The notes: generated from the sequence alone by a model not told the origin. DNA of 64,000 nt from Butyricicoccus sp. OM04-18BH (GCF_003481705.1 NZ_QULN01000001.1:124001-188000), one strand, 5' to 3'; counted from the stretch's first letter, positions 30,516 through 39,147 are shown. Program-made: numbers and translations.

Positions 30516-30812
30516 ATGATACGACATATTTTGTTCTGGAAGCTTCAGGAGGAGTACCGCGAGGGCGAAAAACGCCGTGAAGCCGAAGCGCGCCTTGCGG
30601 CGTCCGTCGAGACGCTCGCCCCCATTCCCGGCCTGCACAACGCAAAGATCGGCCCGAACCTCGCCGGCGGCGAATACGATCTCGTGTTTTACGCCGACCT
30701 GGACGACAAGGACGCGCTCACGGCCTTCCGCGACCATCCGCTTCACGTCGCGCACCGCGAGCGCTGCGCGTCGCTCGTCACCGGACGCCTCGCCGGAGAT
30801 CTTGAGGTCTGA
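30516..30812 (+). CDS. Dabb (stress-responsive alpha/beta barrel) domain protein
   Basis: The 98-residue product starts MIRHILFWKLQEEYREGEK and has the Dabb layout: a strand with the conserved histidine, a helix, AKIGPNLAGGEYDLVFYADLDDKDALTAFRDHP and HVAHRERC. Dabb proteins are small ferredoxin-fold dimers with varied or unknown functions. It is transcribed alone, divergently from the T-box operon, and is followed by a bidirectional terminator. AAGGAATTG precedes the ATG. Confidence 0.88.
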   Translation: MIRHILFWKLQEEYREGEKRREAEARLAASVETLAPIPGLHNAKIGPNLAGGEYDLVFYADLDDKDALTAFRDHPLHVAHRERCASLVTGRLAGDLEV

Positions 30813-30870
30813 GGCTGTCGAAAAGCTTCGTTTTCCGACAATCTGTGTTCTGACGAGCGCAGAGCACGGA

Positions 30871-30942
30871 CGTCCGAAAGTTCCCATGCGGAGACTTTCT
30901 CCCTCTTAAAGAATGAAAACCGAGGCACATGGCCTCGGTTTT
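30871..30942. repeat. Dispersed intergenic repeat B, copy 2, with bidirectional terminator
   Basis: It shares CGTCCGAAAGTTCCCAT, an ACTTTCTCCCTCT word and the closing AAAACCGAGG/CCTCGGTTTT terminator (30916-30942) with copy 1 at 2891-2964. The following 140 nt hold more palindromes (ATGAAATCG/CGATTTC; GCCGGGGC/GCCCCGGC at 31030-31049) but no gene. Confidence 0.65.
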
Positions 30943-31085
30943 ATGAAATCGCTGCGCGATTTCTATTTCATGCGCGCTGCCGCGCGGCTGCCGTTTCGGC
31001 GTGAAAATAAACTTGATCGACAGACTGAGCCGGGGCTATGCCCCGGCTTTCGTGCTTTTGGAGGTTTCTGTCCGGCGTCCGGCTG

Positions 31086-32195
31086 TTACAGCATCCTGCC
31101 GCGCAGCAGGATGGTATGAATATTCAGCTCGTCGTCGAGCAGAACAACGTTTGCGAGCTTTCCGGCCTCGAGAGAACCGTAATCGTGCTCGATGCCGAGC
31201 GCACGGGCCGGATTTGTCGAGGCCGCCTGCACGGCCTGACCGAGCGGAATCCCCATGCGCACCGCGCTCCGGACGCAGTCCATCAGATTGGTGGCGGAAC
31301 CGGCGATCGTGCCGTCATGCAGCGTGGCGAGATTGCCGCGCACGGTGACAGCCTGTCCGCCGAGCGAGTATTCGCCGTCCTCGAGGCCGGTCGCCATCAT
31401 GCTGTCCGAAATGAGGATGACACGGCCGCCAAACAGGGTAAAGACCGCGCGGACGACCGAAGGATGAATGTGCACGCCGTCCGCGATCAGCTCGACCGCG
31501 ACGTTTTCGCTGTCAAAGGCCGCGCCGATGACGCCCGGAGCGCGATGCGAAAACGGCGGCATGGCGTTGTACAGGTGCGTGACCTGCCGCGCGCCGCGGC
31601 GGAATGCCTCGCAGGCTGTATCGTAATCCGCCTCGGTGTGGGCGAGCGAGATGCGGACCTCGCCGGACAGCTCCTCGATGGTCTGCATCGCACCGGGCAG
31701 CTCGGGCGCAAGATCGCACAGCTTGAACAGACCGTTCGCCTGCTCCTGCACGCGGCGGAACATCGCGGCGTCCGGTGCGTGCAGATAGGCGCCGTTCTGC
31801 GCGCCCTTTTTCTTTTCCGAGATGAACGGCCCCTCCATATTAATGCCGACGAGCGCGGCCTCGTGCGGCTCGGCGCTCCATGCGGCGGCGGCCTGTGCGA
31901 TCTGCGTCAGCTTTTCCTCGGGATAGGTCATGGTCGCCGGACAGATGGCGGCGACGCCGTTCTGCGCCTGATAGGCGGCAAGGGTCGAGATCGCTTCGGC
32001 CGTGCCGTCGCAGAAATCGCGTCCCATGCAGCCGTGGAAGTGCAGATCGACCAGGCCGGGGATGGCGTAGAGACCGTCCATGTCCACCGCGTCGCCGGTC
32101 TCCCCGGCGGCAAGGATGCGGTCATCCGCGACCGCGAGACTGCCCGTGCGGAACGTGCCGTCGGGCTGATAGATTTTCAAATTACTGAACTGCAT
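31086..32195 (-). CDS. nagA: N-acetylglucosamine-6-phosphate deacetylase
   Basis: The 369-residue amidohydrolase removes acetate from GlcNAc-6-P. It shows the metal-site segment LVDLHFHGCMGRDFCDG near 50-66, the NMEGPF motif (GINMEGPFI), HLYNAMPPFSHR and the SDSMMATG segment with the catalytic aspartate. It follows nagB by 11 nt and is the last gene of the PTS-nag operon. A GC-rich hairpin lies just past its end. Confidence 0.95.
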   Translation of the reverse strand: MQFSNLKIYQPDGTFRTGSLAVADDRILAAGETGDAVDMDGLYAIPGLVDLHFHGCMGRDFCDGTAEAISTLAAYQAQNGVAAICPATMTYPEEKLTQIAQAAAAWSAEPHEAALVGINMEGPFISEKKKGAQNGAYLHAPDAAMFRRVQEQANGLFKLCDLAPELPGAMQTIEELSGEVRISLAHTEADYDTACEAFRRGARQVTHLYNAMPPFSHRAPGVIGAAFDSENVAVELIADGVHIHPSVVRAVFTLFGGRVILISDSMMATGLEDGEYSLGGQAVTVRGNLATLHDGTIAGSATNLMDCVRSAVRMGIPLGQAVQAASTNPARALGIEHDYGSLEAGKLANVVLLDDELNIHTILLRGRML

Positions 32196-32206
32196 GAAAT
32201 CTCACC

Positions 32207-32944
32207 TCAGAGAAGATCGGTACAAAGAGAGAGCGCAGCCTCGTCCGCGACGATGGAAACGTCGGTGTGAAGCTGAAGGATGGATGCCGGAACGCGCGGC
32301 GTTACCGGACCGAAGAAGGCTTCGCGGACGGTTTTCGCCTTGTTTTCGCCCGAAACGACGAGAACGATGCGGCGCGCGAGCATGATGGTCTGCACGCCCA
32401 TGGTGTAGGCCTGACGCGGCACATCATCGGCCGAGGCGAAAAAGCGCTTGTTCGCCTCGATGGTGGACTCGGTGAGGTTGACGCAGTGCGTGCCCTTGGA
32501 GAAATACTCGTTCGGCTCATTGAAGCCGATGTGGCCGTTGAGACCCATGCCGAGCAGCTGGAGGTCGATGCCGCCCGCCGCTCTGATGGCCGCGTCATAG
32601 CGGCGGCACTCCCGCTCCGCGTCAAGCTGTGCGCCGTCGGGCAGGTTGATGCGCTCGTTCGGAACGTTCACCGCATCAAAAAAGTTCTTGTGCATGAAGT
32701 AGTGGTAGCTCTGGTCGTGATCCGGGGTCAGACCGCGGTATTCGTCCAGATTGAAGGTCGTGCAGGCGCCGAAATCGACGTCGCCCTTGTGATACCACTT
32801 GATGAGCTGCTCGTAAATGCCGATGGGCGAGGAGCCGGTCGCGAGACCGAGCACGGACTCCGGCTTCAGGATGACCTGCGCGGAGATGATGTTCGCGGCC
32901 TTGCGGCTCATGTCGTTATAGTCTTTTGCTCGGATGATTTTCAT
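32207..32944 (-). CDS. nagB: Glucosamine-6-phosphate deaminase
   Basis: The 245-residue enzyme turns GlcN-6-P into fructose-6-P and ammonia, feeding glycolysis. Family features: VLGLATGSSPIGIYEQLI, FNLDEYRGLTPDHDQSYHYFM, LGMGLNGHIGFNEP. AGAGGTAAGG precedes the ATG. A stable hairpin with a short U-run lies between nagE and nagB (about 32970-33000), so nagB-nagA may be expressed at a lower level than the PTS genes. Confidence 0.96.
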   Translation of the reverse strand: MKIIRAKDYNDMSRKAANIISAQVILKPESVLGLATGSSPIGIYEQLIKWYHKGDVDFGACTTFNLDEYRGLTPDHDQSYHYFMHKNFFDAVNVPNERINLPDGAQLDAERECRRYDAAIRAAGGIDLQLLGMGLNGHIGFNEPNEYFSKGTHCVNLTESTIEANKRFFASADDVPRQAYTMGVQTIMLARRIVLVVSGENKAKTVREAFFGPVTPRVPASILQLHTDVSIVADEAALSLCTDLL

Positions 32945-32967
32945 AATTCCTTACCTCTTTCGTTTTG

Positions 32968-33001
32968 TCAGAAAACAGAAGGGGCAGGCTTTCGCCCGCC
33001 C
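32968..33001 (-). terminator. Intra-operon hairpin, partial terminator
   Basis: The stem GAAGGGGC/GCCCCTTC with a GAAA-containing loop is followed by CUGUUUUCU on the minus strand between nagE and nagB, which could allow partial termination or mRNA processing. Confidence 0.5.
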
Positions 33002-33058
33002 CTTCCATTGCGCGGAGCGCAATCTGGTGATATGCAAACAGATATGGTCGAATGGATT

Positions 33059-34543
33059 TTAGAGCATCTTTGCCATTTCGTCGGCTACGAACTGAACCTT
33101 GGTGCCAATGATGACCTGAATCGCAGTCTGAGACGGGCGCATTACGCCTGCAACGCCTGCGGCCTTGATCTTCTTCTCGTTGACCTGCGTGCCGTCCTTG
33201 ACCTCGATACGCAGACGGGTGATGCAGTTGTCGAGAGATTCGACGTTCTCCTTGCCGCCGAGGCCTTCGAGAACGGCCGCAGCGATCGCGGTGAAGTCGT
33301 TGTTCGCGAGAGTCGCGTTCTTGTCTGCTTCTGCGAAATCAGCCTCCTCATCCTCACGGCCCGGGGTCTTGAGGTTGAACTTGGTGATCGCGAAGTAGAA
33401 TACCAGATAGAATACGACGAATGCCGCGATGCCGAGCGGGATGATCATCAGGGTGTTGTTCGCCGCCGGCAGGAAGGACGAGAATACGAGGTCGGTCGCG
33501 CCTGCGGAGAAGCAGAAGCCTGCGCGGAAGCCGACGTAGTAGGTGATGACGGTGAAGATGCCGTACAGAGCTGCATATACAATATACAGCGGGAAGCACA
33601 GGAACATGAAGCCGAACTCAAACGGCTCGGTAACGCCGCAGATGAATGCGCAGATCGCAGCGGACAGAACCAGACCGATGGCAGCCTTCTTGTTCTTCGC
33701 GGTCTTGATCATAGCCAGAGCCGCGCCGAATACGCCGAACATCATGCAGGGGAAGAAGCCGGACATATACATGCCGAGGCTCCAGGTAACGCCGTTCTGA
33801 CCGCTAACGTCGCCGGCCCAGTAGTGCGACAGGTCGCCGAGGCCGATGGTATCGAACCAGAATACGTTGTTGAGTGCGTGGTGCAGACCGGTCGGGATGA
33901 GCAGGCGGTTGAGGAATGCGTAGATGCCTGCGCCGATGCCGTCCATGCCGATGATGGCTTCGCCGACAGAAACGAGCGCGCCGAAGATGATCGGCCAGAC
34001 GAACAGCAGAACGACGGATACCACGATGGAAACCAGACCGGTTACGATCGCAACGCAGCGCTTGCCGCTGAAGAATGCCAGCCAGTCGGGAAGCTTCGCG
34101 CTCTTGAAGCGGTTGTAGCACGCAGAACCGATGATGCCTGCGATAATCGCGATAAAGACGTTCTGGATCTTATCGAACGCGAGCGTCTTGACCGGATCGT
34201 CTGCGATGGCCGGCATGAGCGTGGTGACGACGCCGGTGCTCAGCAGATTGGTCATCATCAGCCAGGAAACCAGACCGGCGAGAGCGGATGTACCGTCTCT
34301 GTCATCGGACAGACCGACCGCGACACCGATAACGAACAGCCATGCCATGTTGTCGATCAGCGCGCCGCCCGCCTTGACGAGCAGGAAGCCGATGTTGTAC
34401 AGCGCACCGCTGGTCGCCGCGCCCGGTACGCCCATAACGCCCGGGGCGATCGCATAGCCGAGGCCCATCAGAATACCGCAGATCGGGAGCGCTGCTACCG
34501 GCAGCATGAGTGCCTTACCTAATTTTTGCAGCTTTTTCATCAT
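33059..34543 (-). CDS. nagE: PTS N-acetylglucosamine-type transporter, IIBC components
   Basis: The 494-residue membrane protein has a PTS IIC domain with about ten helices (MLPVAALPICGILMGLGYAI at the start; GVTEPFEFGFMF loop; LIPTGLHHALN) and a C-terminal IIB domain with the phosphocysteine in NCITRLR near residue 438. It imports and phosphorylates an amino sugar. Substrate is inferred from nagA and nagB in the same operon; glucose-type PTS is the alternative. GGAGGGG precedes two adjacent ATGs. The IIA domain is encoded separately upstream. Confidence 0.92.
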   Translation of the reverse strand: MMKKLQKLGKALMLPVAALPICGILMGLGYAIAPGVMGVPGAATSGALYNIGFLLVKAGGALIDNMAWLFVIGVAVGLSDDRDGTSALAGLVSWLMMTNLLSTGVVTTLMPAIADDPVKTLAFDKIQNVFIAIIAGIIGSACYNRFKSAKLPDWLAFFSGKRCVAIVTGLVSIVVSVVLLFVWPIIFGALVSVGEAIIGMDGIGAGIYAFLNRLLIPTGLHHALNNVFWFDTIGLGDLSHYWAGDVSGQNGVTWSLGMYMSGFFPCMMFGVFGAALAMIKTAKNKKAAIGLVLSAAICAFICGVTEPFEFGFMFLCFPLYIVYAALYGIFTVITYYVGFRAGFCFSAGATDLVFSSFLPAANNTLMIIPLGIAAFVVFYLVFYFAITKFNLKTPGREDEEADFAEADKNATLANNDFTAIAAAVLEGLGGKENVESLDNCITRLRIEVKDGTQVNEKKIKAAGVAGVMRPSQTAIQVIIGTKVQFVADEMAKML

Positions 34544-34644
34544 AATAGAGTCCCCTCCTCTTTGTAAATGCCGCATTTTTGCGGCGCCTTGTGAATGACG
34601 ATGTATTCCGTAACGAACTGCTTCGAGGAAAATACATCTGAACG

Positions 34645-34705
34645 CCGTTTCCCGAGAGCCGAACAGGGAAAACGGCTTATTTCATCGCCCGCAGGGCGAA
34701 ATGAA
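34645..34705 (-). promoter_or_regulatory. Two stable hairpins between HPr and nagE genes
   Basis: GCCGTTTCCC/GGGAAAACGGC (34652-34677) and TTTCAT.GCCC/GGGC.ATGAAA (34679-34704) stand in the gap. No terminator U-run follows, so mRNA stabilisation or processing is more likely than termination. Confidence 0.45.
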
Positions 34706-34712
34706 ACCGTGT

Positions 34713-34970
34713 TTACAGGTTATCCTGAAGGAATTTTTCGAGAGAAGCGGCAGCCTCCGCCTCGTCCGCGCCCTCGATGGTGAGCTTTACGGTGTCGCCC
34801 TTCTTTGCTCCCATGCTCATCACGCCCATGATGCGCTTGGCGTCGACCTCCTTCTTCGGAGAAGCGATCATGATCTTGGAGGCGAATTTGGACGCTTCCT
34901 TGACGAGCATGCCGGCCGGACGTGCGTGGATGCCGAGCTCATCGGTAATCGTGTATTCGAATGTTTTCAT
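34713..34970 (-). CDS. ptsH: Phosphocarrier protein HPr (lacks Ser46)
   Basis: The 85-residue protein carries phosphate from Enzyme I to IIA. His15 lies in GIHARPAG. At position 46, where classical Firmicute HPr has the regulatory serine (KSIMG), this protein has arginine (AKRIMGVMSMG). HPr kinase should therefore not be able to modify it, which separates it from CcpA-type catabolite repression. It is placed inside the nag PTS operon between IIA and IIBC rather than next to ptsI. AGGAGATA precedes the ATG. Confidence 0.93.
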   Translation of the reverse strand: MKTFEYTITDELGIHARPAGMLVKEASKFASKIMIASPKKEVDAKRIMGVMSMGAKKGDTVKLTIEGADEAEAAASLEKFLQDNL

Positions 34971-34987
34971 GGTGAAATATCTCCTTT

Positions 34988-35479
34988 TTACTTCTTTTCG
35001 AGCGTCAGCAGATCGTCGCCTGCCTGAACGCTTCCGGCATCTACGGTCTTGACCGAGGCGAACGCATCGGGGTTGCATACGATGACCGGCGTTACGACCT
35101 CGTAGCCTGCCTCGCGGATGGCGTCGATGTCGAATTCGATCAACGTATCGCCCTTGCGGACGGTGTCGCCCGATTTGCATTTTGCGGTGTAGTGCTGTCC
35201 CTTGAGGTTGACCGTGTCGATGCCGACATGGATGAGCAGCTCAGCGCCCTCCGACGTGGTCATGGAGACCGCGTGTCCGGTATCGAACATCATGTCGACC
35301 GTGCCGTTCGCCGGAGCGACGATTCGTCCCTCGCTCGGCTGTACCGCGGCTCCGGGGCCGAGGATGCCCTGCGCAAAGGTCGGGTCGGGAACCTCCGTCA
35401 GCGGCACGACCATTCCGGAGACCGGAGAGGCGATCGTGATGCCGGGCTGGGAAAACAGGTTTTTCAGCTTGCCAAACAT
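34988..35479 (-). CDS. PTS IIA component, glucose family
   Basis: The 163-residue cytoplasmic protein accepts phosphate from HPr on His84 (LLIHVGIDTV) with His69 (DTGHAV) beside it, and starts with ITIASPVSGMVVPLTEVPD, typical of IIA-Glc (Crr) proteins. It is the first gene of the nag operon, after the RAT/terminator switch. The ATG chosen gives the usual N-terminus, but its ribosome-binding site (AGAAAGAG, about 12 bases away) is weak; an ATG eight codons earlier is an alternative. Confidence 0.92.
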   Translation of the reverse strand: MFGKLKNLFSQPGITIASPVSGMVVPLTEVPDPTFAQGILGPGAAVQPSEGRIVAPANGTVDMMFDTGHAVSMTTSEGAELLIHVGIDTVNLKGQHYTAKCKSGDTVRKGDTLIEFDIDAIREAGYEVVTPVIVCNPDAFASVKTVDAGSVQAGDDLLTLEKK

Positions 35480-35550
35480 GATACATTCACACTCTTTCTG
35501 CATTGGACTGTCGTCCACATAGTATGTCGGTTGAGCAGATAAAACATGCG

Positions 35551-35623
35551 AAAAAAAATAAAAAACCAAATTCCATCGCCTATATACCGTCTTACTGCAA
35601 AGACTGGTGCGAGAAATCTGGTT
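35551..35623 (-). terminator. Conditional terminator overlapping the RAT
   Basis: On the minus strand a long stem (AAAACCAGATTTC.CGC with GCG.GGAATTTGGTTTT, imperfect) is followed by TTTATTTTTTTT. Its 5' arm shares the last bases of the RAT, so RAT stabilisation by an antiterminator would prevent termination. Confidence 0.85.
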
Positions 35624-35648
35624 TTGCCCGCCGAAGCGGTAACAATCC
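35620..35648 (-). promoter_or_regulatory. Ribonucleic antiterminator (RAT) site of BglG/LicT type
   Basis: The 29-nt minus-strand sequence starts GGATTGTTACCGC, has a short CTTCGG loop and ends GCGGGCAAAACC. It matches the RAT consensus bound by LicT/SacT/GlcT proteins. It stands between the operon promoter and the conditional terminator. The LicT-like protein encoded at 39480-40307 is the natural binding partner. Confidence 0.92.
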
Positions 35649-35707
35649 ATAAAAAGTCGAAGGGACGCTGCCCTTCTGGAAATGCCTGCTATCTACTTGT
35701 TGTTTTC

Positions 35708-35736
35708 ATTGTAACAGAATAAAAATCCGTTTGCAA
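35708..35736 (-). promoter_or_regulatory. Promoter of the PTS-nag operon
   Basis: TTGCAA and TACAAT are separated by exactly 17 nt on the minus strand, about 60 nt before the RAT. Confidence 0.8.
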
Positions 35737-35803
35737 GCACAAATCGACGGTGGACCTGCCAAAAAAAAGCGCCATTTTTCTACACTTTGCACAAAAACAG
35801 CCG

Positions 35804-36199
35804 TCACCGCCTGCTTCCGGGCAGAGGCGAGGTCATTTCGCGCTGCATCCAGAACAGCAGCATGCCGACGATGTATTCCTGCTCGGCGGCGGTCAGCGCG
35901 CGCCCGGAGGGGATCTTATGCCATTTTTCCAGACAGCCGCGACAGCAGCAGGCAGTCGCGTGCTGCGCGATAAAGACCGGATGGCCGCGCATGGGCGTCT
36001 GTTTGCCGTCATTCGGGATAAAGGCGGGCGCGAGCCGCTCTGCGACCAGCTCGGCGGCGTGGCGGCGCATGGTCTCCCATCCCCTGTCGCAGATATACTG
36101 GCGGTCCTTCAGGCCGAGACGGAAGCGGCTGCGGAAGCGCGAGCGCGAAAGCGCGGCGGAGATCTGCGCATAGCGCACGGTGTTTTCTGCAAAATTCAT
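35804..36199 (-). CDS. DUF4186 protein
   Basis: The 131-residue product matches the DUF4186 family in its order: RSRFRLGLKDRQYI, WETMRRHAAELVAERLAP, NDGKQTPMRGHPVFIAQHATACCCRGCLEKWH and VGMLLFWMQRE. The GHPVFIAQHATACCCRGCLEKWH part, with Cys and His, could bind metal. Function is unknown for the family. It has its own promoter, and AAGGAGA stands nine bases before the chosen ATG. Confidence 0.85.
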   Translation of the reverse strand: MNFAENTVRYAQISAALSRSRFRSRFRLGLKDRQYICDRGWETMRRHAAELVAERLAPAFIPNDGKQTPMRGHPVFIAQHATACCCRGCLEKWHKIPSGRALTAAEQEYIVGMLLFWMQREMTSPLPGSRR

Positions 36200-36224
36200 G
36201 GAAGCTCGTCTCCTTCTCTTCTCT

Positions 36225-36253
36225 ATTGTAAAACATGACAAAGAAAGATGCAA
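36225..36253 (-). promoter_or_regulatory. Promoter of the DUF4186 gene
   Basis: TTGCAT-17 nt-TACAAT on the minus strand, about 25 nt before the DUF4186 start. The remainder up to 36400 holds a GCGTGC/GCACGC hairpin and no gene. Confidence 0.7.
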
Positions 36254-36401
36254 GTGCCGCCGGCGAGATGGCTATTGTGCTGTGAAAGCCGCGGTTCATC
36301 CTGCCTTCATTTGGCAAAACAGCCGGAGAGTAGCGAAGAGTACAGTGCGTGCACGGGCACGCATACGCAAAGCGTTTTCGGAAATTTACACAAAAAACAG
36401 C

Positions 36402-36430
36402 TTGCGTATACGCTCTCAGTAGTGTATAAT
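36402..36430 (+). promoter_or_regulatory. Promoter of the EF-G-like gene
   Basis: TTGCGT and a perfect TATAAT are 17 nt apart, 70 nt before the start codon. Confidence 0.7.
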
Positions 36431-36501
36431 TACAAGCAGGGAAGCAATCCCATCAACAAACGCCCGTGCGACAGGCAGGGGTAAGGGAGTGTATATCAAT
36501 T

Positions 36502-38586
36502 ATGGCCAATTATCCGGTAAACAAGATCCGTAACGTATGTCTCATGGGCCACGGCGGCGACGGCAAAACCTCGCTCGTCGAGAGCCTGCTTAATATCTCC
36601 GGTGCAACCGACCGCGTAGGCAAGATCGCCGACGGCAACACGGTATGCGACTTCGATCCCGAAGAAATCCGCCGCAAGTTCTCGATCTCGACCGCAGTAG
36701 CGCCCGTAGAATGGAACGACTGCAAGATCAACCTGCTCGATACCCCGGGCTTCTTTGATTTTGAAAGCGAAGTGCAGTGCGCGATGCGCGTTGCAGAGTC
36801 CGCTCTGATCGTCGCGACCGGCAAGTCCGGCCCGGGCGTCGGCACGGAAAAGGCGTGGGAGCGCTGCGAGGAACAGGCAATGCCGCGCATGTTCTACATC
36901 TCGAAAATCGACGAGGAAAACTCGGATTACTATACCTCTCTGCACAAGCTGCAGAAGCAGTTCGGCGTATCGGTAGCGCCGATCGTTGTCCCGATCTTTG
37001 AGGGCAACCGCGACACCGTCGGCATCGTCGACTGCGTTATCCGCAAGGCCTACCGCATGGACGGCAACAAGCGTGTCGAGATTCCGATCCCCGAGGACAT
37101 GAAGGACCGCGTCGACCAGCACCGCGCGGCGCTGTGCGAAAACATCGCAGAGCTGTCCGAGGATCTGATGGAGCGCTATTTCGCAGGCGAGGAGTTCTCG
37201 GATGAAGAGCTGATCGCCGGCATCCGTCAGGGCGTCAAGGATCTGGTCCTCGCGCCGGTATTCTGCGGCACTGCTGCGACCGGCATCGGCTCCTACGCGC
37301 TGCTCAAGGGCATCGCGGACTACATGCCGTCCCCGGACGAGAAGCCGGTAGAGCTGTGCGAGGACGAAAAGGGCGAGCTGATCGAGATCAACTGCGCACC
37401 GAACGGTTCGACCTGTGCATTTGTATTCAAGACGGTCGCTGACCAGTACGGCCGCTTCTCCTACTTCAAGGTCATGTCCGGCGAGGTCAAGCAGGATATG
37501 ACGCTCGTCAACAAGCGCGCGGACGCGAACGAGAAGATGGGTCACATCTTCACCGTCTGCGGCAAAAAGACGGCCGAGGTCCCGGTCGTCGGCTGCGGCG
37601 ACATCGGCGCGGTCTCCAAGCTGGTCACGACCAAGACGGGCGACACCCTGTCCATGAGCGTGCGCAAGGTCGAGCTCGAGCCGGTCGAGTTCGCGCCTCC
37701 CTGCTACACGCAGGCGATCACAGCCAAGGTCAAGGGCGCCGAGGAGAAGATCTCCACAGGTCTGTCCCGTCTGCATGACGAGGACCCGTCCTTCGAGACC
37801 GAATTCAACCCCGAGACCAAGCAGCACCTCATCTCCGGTGCCGGCGATATTCAGCTGGACGTTCTGTGCTCCAAGCTCCGGGACAAGTTCGGCGTAGAAG
37901 TCACGCTGTCCGCTCCGATCGTACCGTACCGCGAGAAGATCCGCAAGCCGGTCGTCGTCGAAGGCAAGCACAAGAAGCAGTCCGGCGGCCACGGTCAGTA
38001 CGGTCACGTCAAGATGGAGTTCGCACCGTATGCAGAGGGCGATTATCTGTTCCAGGAAAAGATCTTCGGCGGTTCGGTTCCGAAGAACTTCCATCCGGCT
38101 GTCGACAAGGGCATCCGCGAGGCCATGGAGCACGGCGTGCTCGCCGGCTATCCGATGGTCGGTCTGCGCGCAACGCTGCTCGACGGCTCGTATCATGACG
38201 TAGATTCCAACGAGCTGTCCTTCAAGATGGCAGCCCGTCTGGCCTACAAGTCCGGCATCCCGCAGGCATCTCCGGTTCTGCTCGAGCCTGTCTGCTCGAT
38301 GAAGGTCGTTATCCCGGATTCCTACATGGGCGACGTCATCGGCGACCTCAACAAGCGCCGCGGCCGCATCATGGGCATGAACCCGCTCGACGGCGGCAAG
38401 CAGGAGATCGTTGCAGAATGCCCGATGGCAGAGCTTGGCGACTACGCGATCAAGCTGCGTTCGATGACGCAGGGCCGCGGTTCGTTCGTTTCCAAGTTCG
38501 AGCGCTACGACGAGGCGCCGGCTCCGGTACAGGAAAAGGTCATCGCCGATAACAAGGCCCGCATGGAAGCACTGAACAAGGACTAA
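36502..38586 (+). CDS. EF-G-like translational GTPase (EF-G2 type)
   Basis: The 694-residue protein has all EF-G domains, with P-loop GHGGDGKTS at 18-26, DTPG in LLDTPGFFDFE, the beta-barrel domain II, and domains III-V through to [17 protein letters not shown]. It is not canonical EF-G: the NKxD base-specificity motif reads SKID, and the switch I RGITI motif is replaced by RRKFSIS. Such proteins form the EF-G2/EF-G-like clade, whose roles (translocation backup, recycling or stress) differ by species. AAGGGAGTG precedes the ATG. The last 57 residues are duplicated as a fragment at 43421-43594. Confidence 0.88.
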   Translation: MANYPVNKIRNVCLMGHGGDGKTSLVESLLNISGATDRVGKIADGNTVCDFDPEEIRRKFSISTAVAPVEWNDCKINLLDTPGFFDFESEVQCAMRVAESALIVATGKSGPGVGTEKAWERCEEQAMPRMFYISKIDEENSDYYTSLHKLQKQFGVSVAPIVVPIFEGNRDTVGIVDCVIRKAYRMDGNKRVEIPIPEDMKDRVDQHRAALCENIAELSEDLMERYFAGEEFSDEELIAGIRQGVKDLVLAPVFCGTAATGIGSYALLKGIADYMPSPDEKPVELCEDEKGELIEINCAPNGSTCAFVFKTVADQYGRFSYFKVMSGEVKQDMTLVNKRADANEKMGHIFTVCGKKTAEVPVVGCGDIGAVSKLVTTKTGDTLSMSVRKVELEPVEFAPPCYTQAITAKVKGAEEKISTGLSRLHDEDPSFETEFNPETKQHLISGAGDIQLDVLCSKLRDKFGVEVTLSAPIVPYREKIRKPVVVEGKHKKQSGGHGQYGHVKMEFAPYAEGDYLFQEKIFGGSVPKNFHPAVDKGIREAMEHGVLAGYPMVGLRATLLDGSYHDVDSNELSFKMAARLAYKSGIPQASPVLLEPVCSMKVVIPDSYMGDVIGDLNKRRGRIMGMNPLDGGKQEIVAECPMAELGDYAIKLRSMTQGRGSFVSKFERYDEAPAPVQEKVIADNKARMEALNKD

Positions 38587-38621
38587 AAAGCGCATAAACC
38601 TGCCCCGGCAGGCATACACAA

Positions 38622-38662
38622 GCAACACAGCCACGGCGGTTTCATCTGCTGTGGCTGTTCGC
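38622..38662 (+). terminator. Hairpin after the EF-G-like gene
   Basis: AACACAGCCAC.GC with GC.GTGGCTGTT forms a strong stem; a U-run is lacking, so its role as terminator is uncertain. Confidence 0.4.
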
Positions 38663-38721
38663 GTGGTGGGGTAAATCGGAATTTGTGGAATTGAAAAAAT
38701 CGGAGTTTGGAGGAATGTTTC

Positions 38722-39147
38722 ATGAAAAAAACTATAACGGTAGCGTTTTGCTTTGTGATGCTTCTTCTCTTTGCGGGATGCGGAAAAGGTGATATATCAA
38801 ATGTGAAAATTGAGTATGGAACATCTTCCGTTTACTCAAAAGAAGATATGGATGCTGCTATTGAGGTTATAAAAGAACAGTTCAGTTCATTTGAGGGCTG
38901 TGAACTGCATAGTCTTTCTTATGTGTCGGATGAAGAATGCAACAAGGCAGAAAATATTGAATGGATGAATGATTTAAGAGCGGATGATAGTAAAGAAATC
39001 TTTACGCAATGCATTGCATTTAATAGCAGCTTCCGTTCGCCGAAAAAAGGCGGCGATACATGGAATGCTGACGAAGAATATACCTGGACATGGTGGCTTG
39101 CACGAAGCGAAGACGGAGAATGGAAACTGATGACTTGGGGCTATTGA
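38722..39147 (+). CDS. Small predicted lipoprotein, unknown function
   Basis: The 141-residue protein starts MKKTITVAFCFVMLLLFAGCGK: a lipoprotein signal with lipobox LFAGC. The mature part is acidic, with a segment rich in Trp and Tyr near the end (EEYTWTWWLARSEDGEWKLMTWGY) of the kind seen in DUF4829-type small secreted domains; I do not assign a family. GGAGG stands eight bases before the ATG. It is more AT-rich than its neighbours, which may mean recent acquisition. Confidence 0.75.
   Translation: MKKTITVAFCFVMLLLFAGCGKGDISNVKIEYGTSSVYSKEDMDAAIEVIKEQFSSFEGCELHSLSYVSDEECNKAENIEWMNDLRADDSKEIFTQCIAFNSSFRSPKKGGDTWNADEEYTWTWWLARSEDGEWKLMTWGY

Noticed and set aside
36496..38634. A 712-codon frame opposite the EF-G-like gene
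   Set aside because: No ribosome-binding site or domain; EF-G motifs are on the plus strand.
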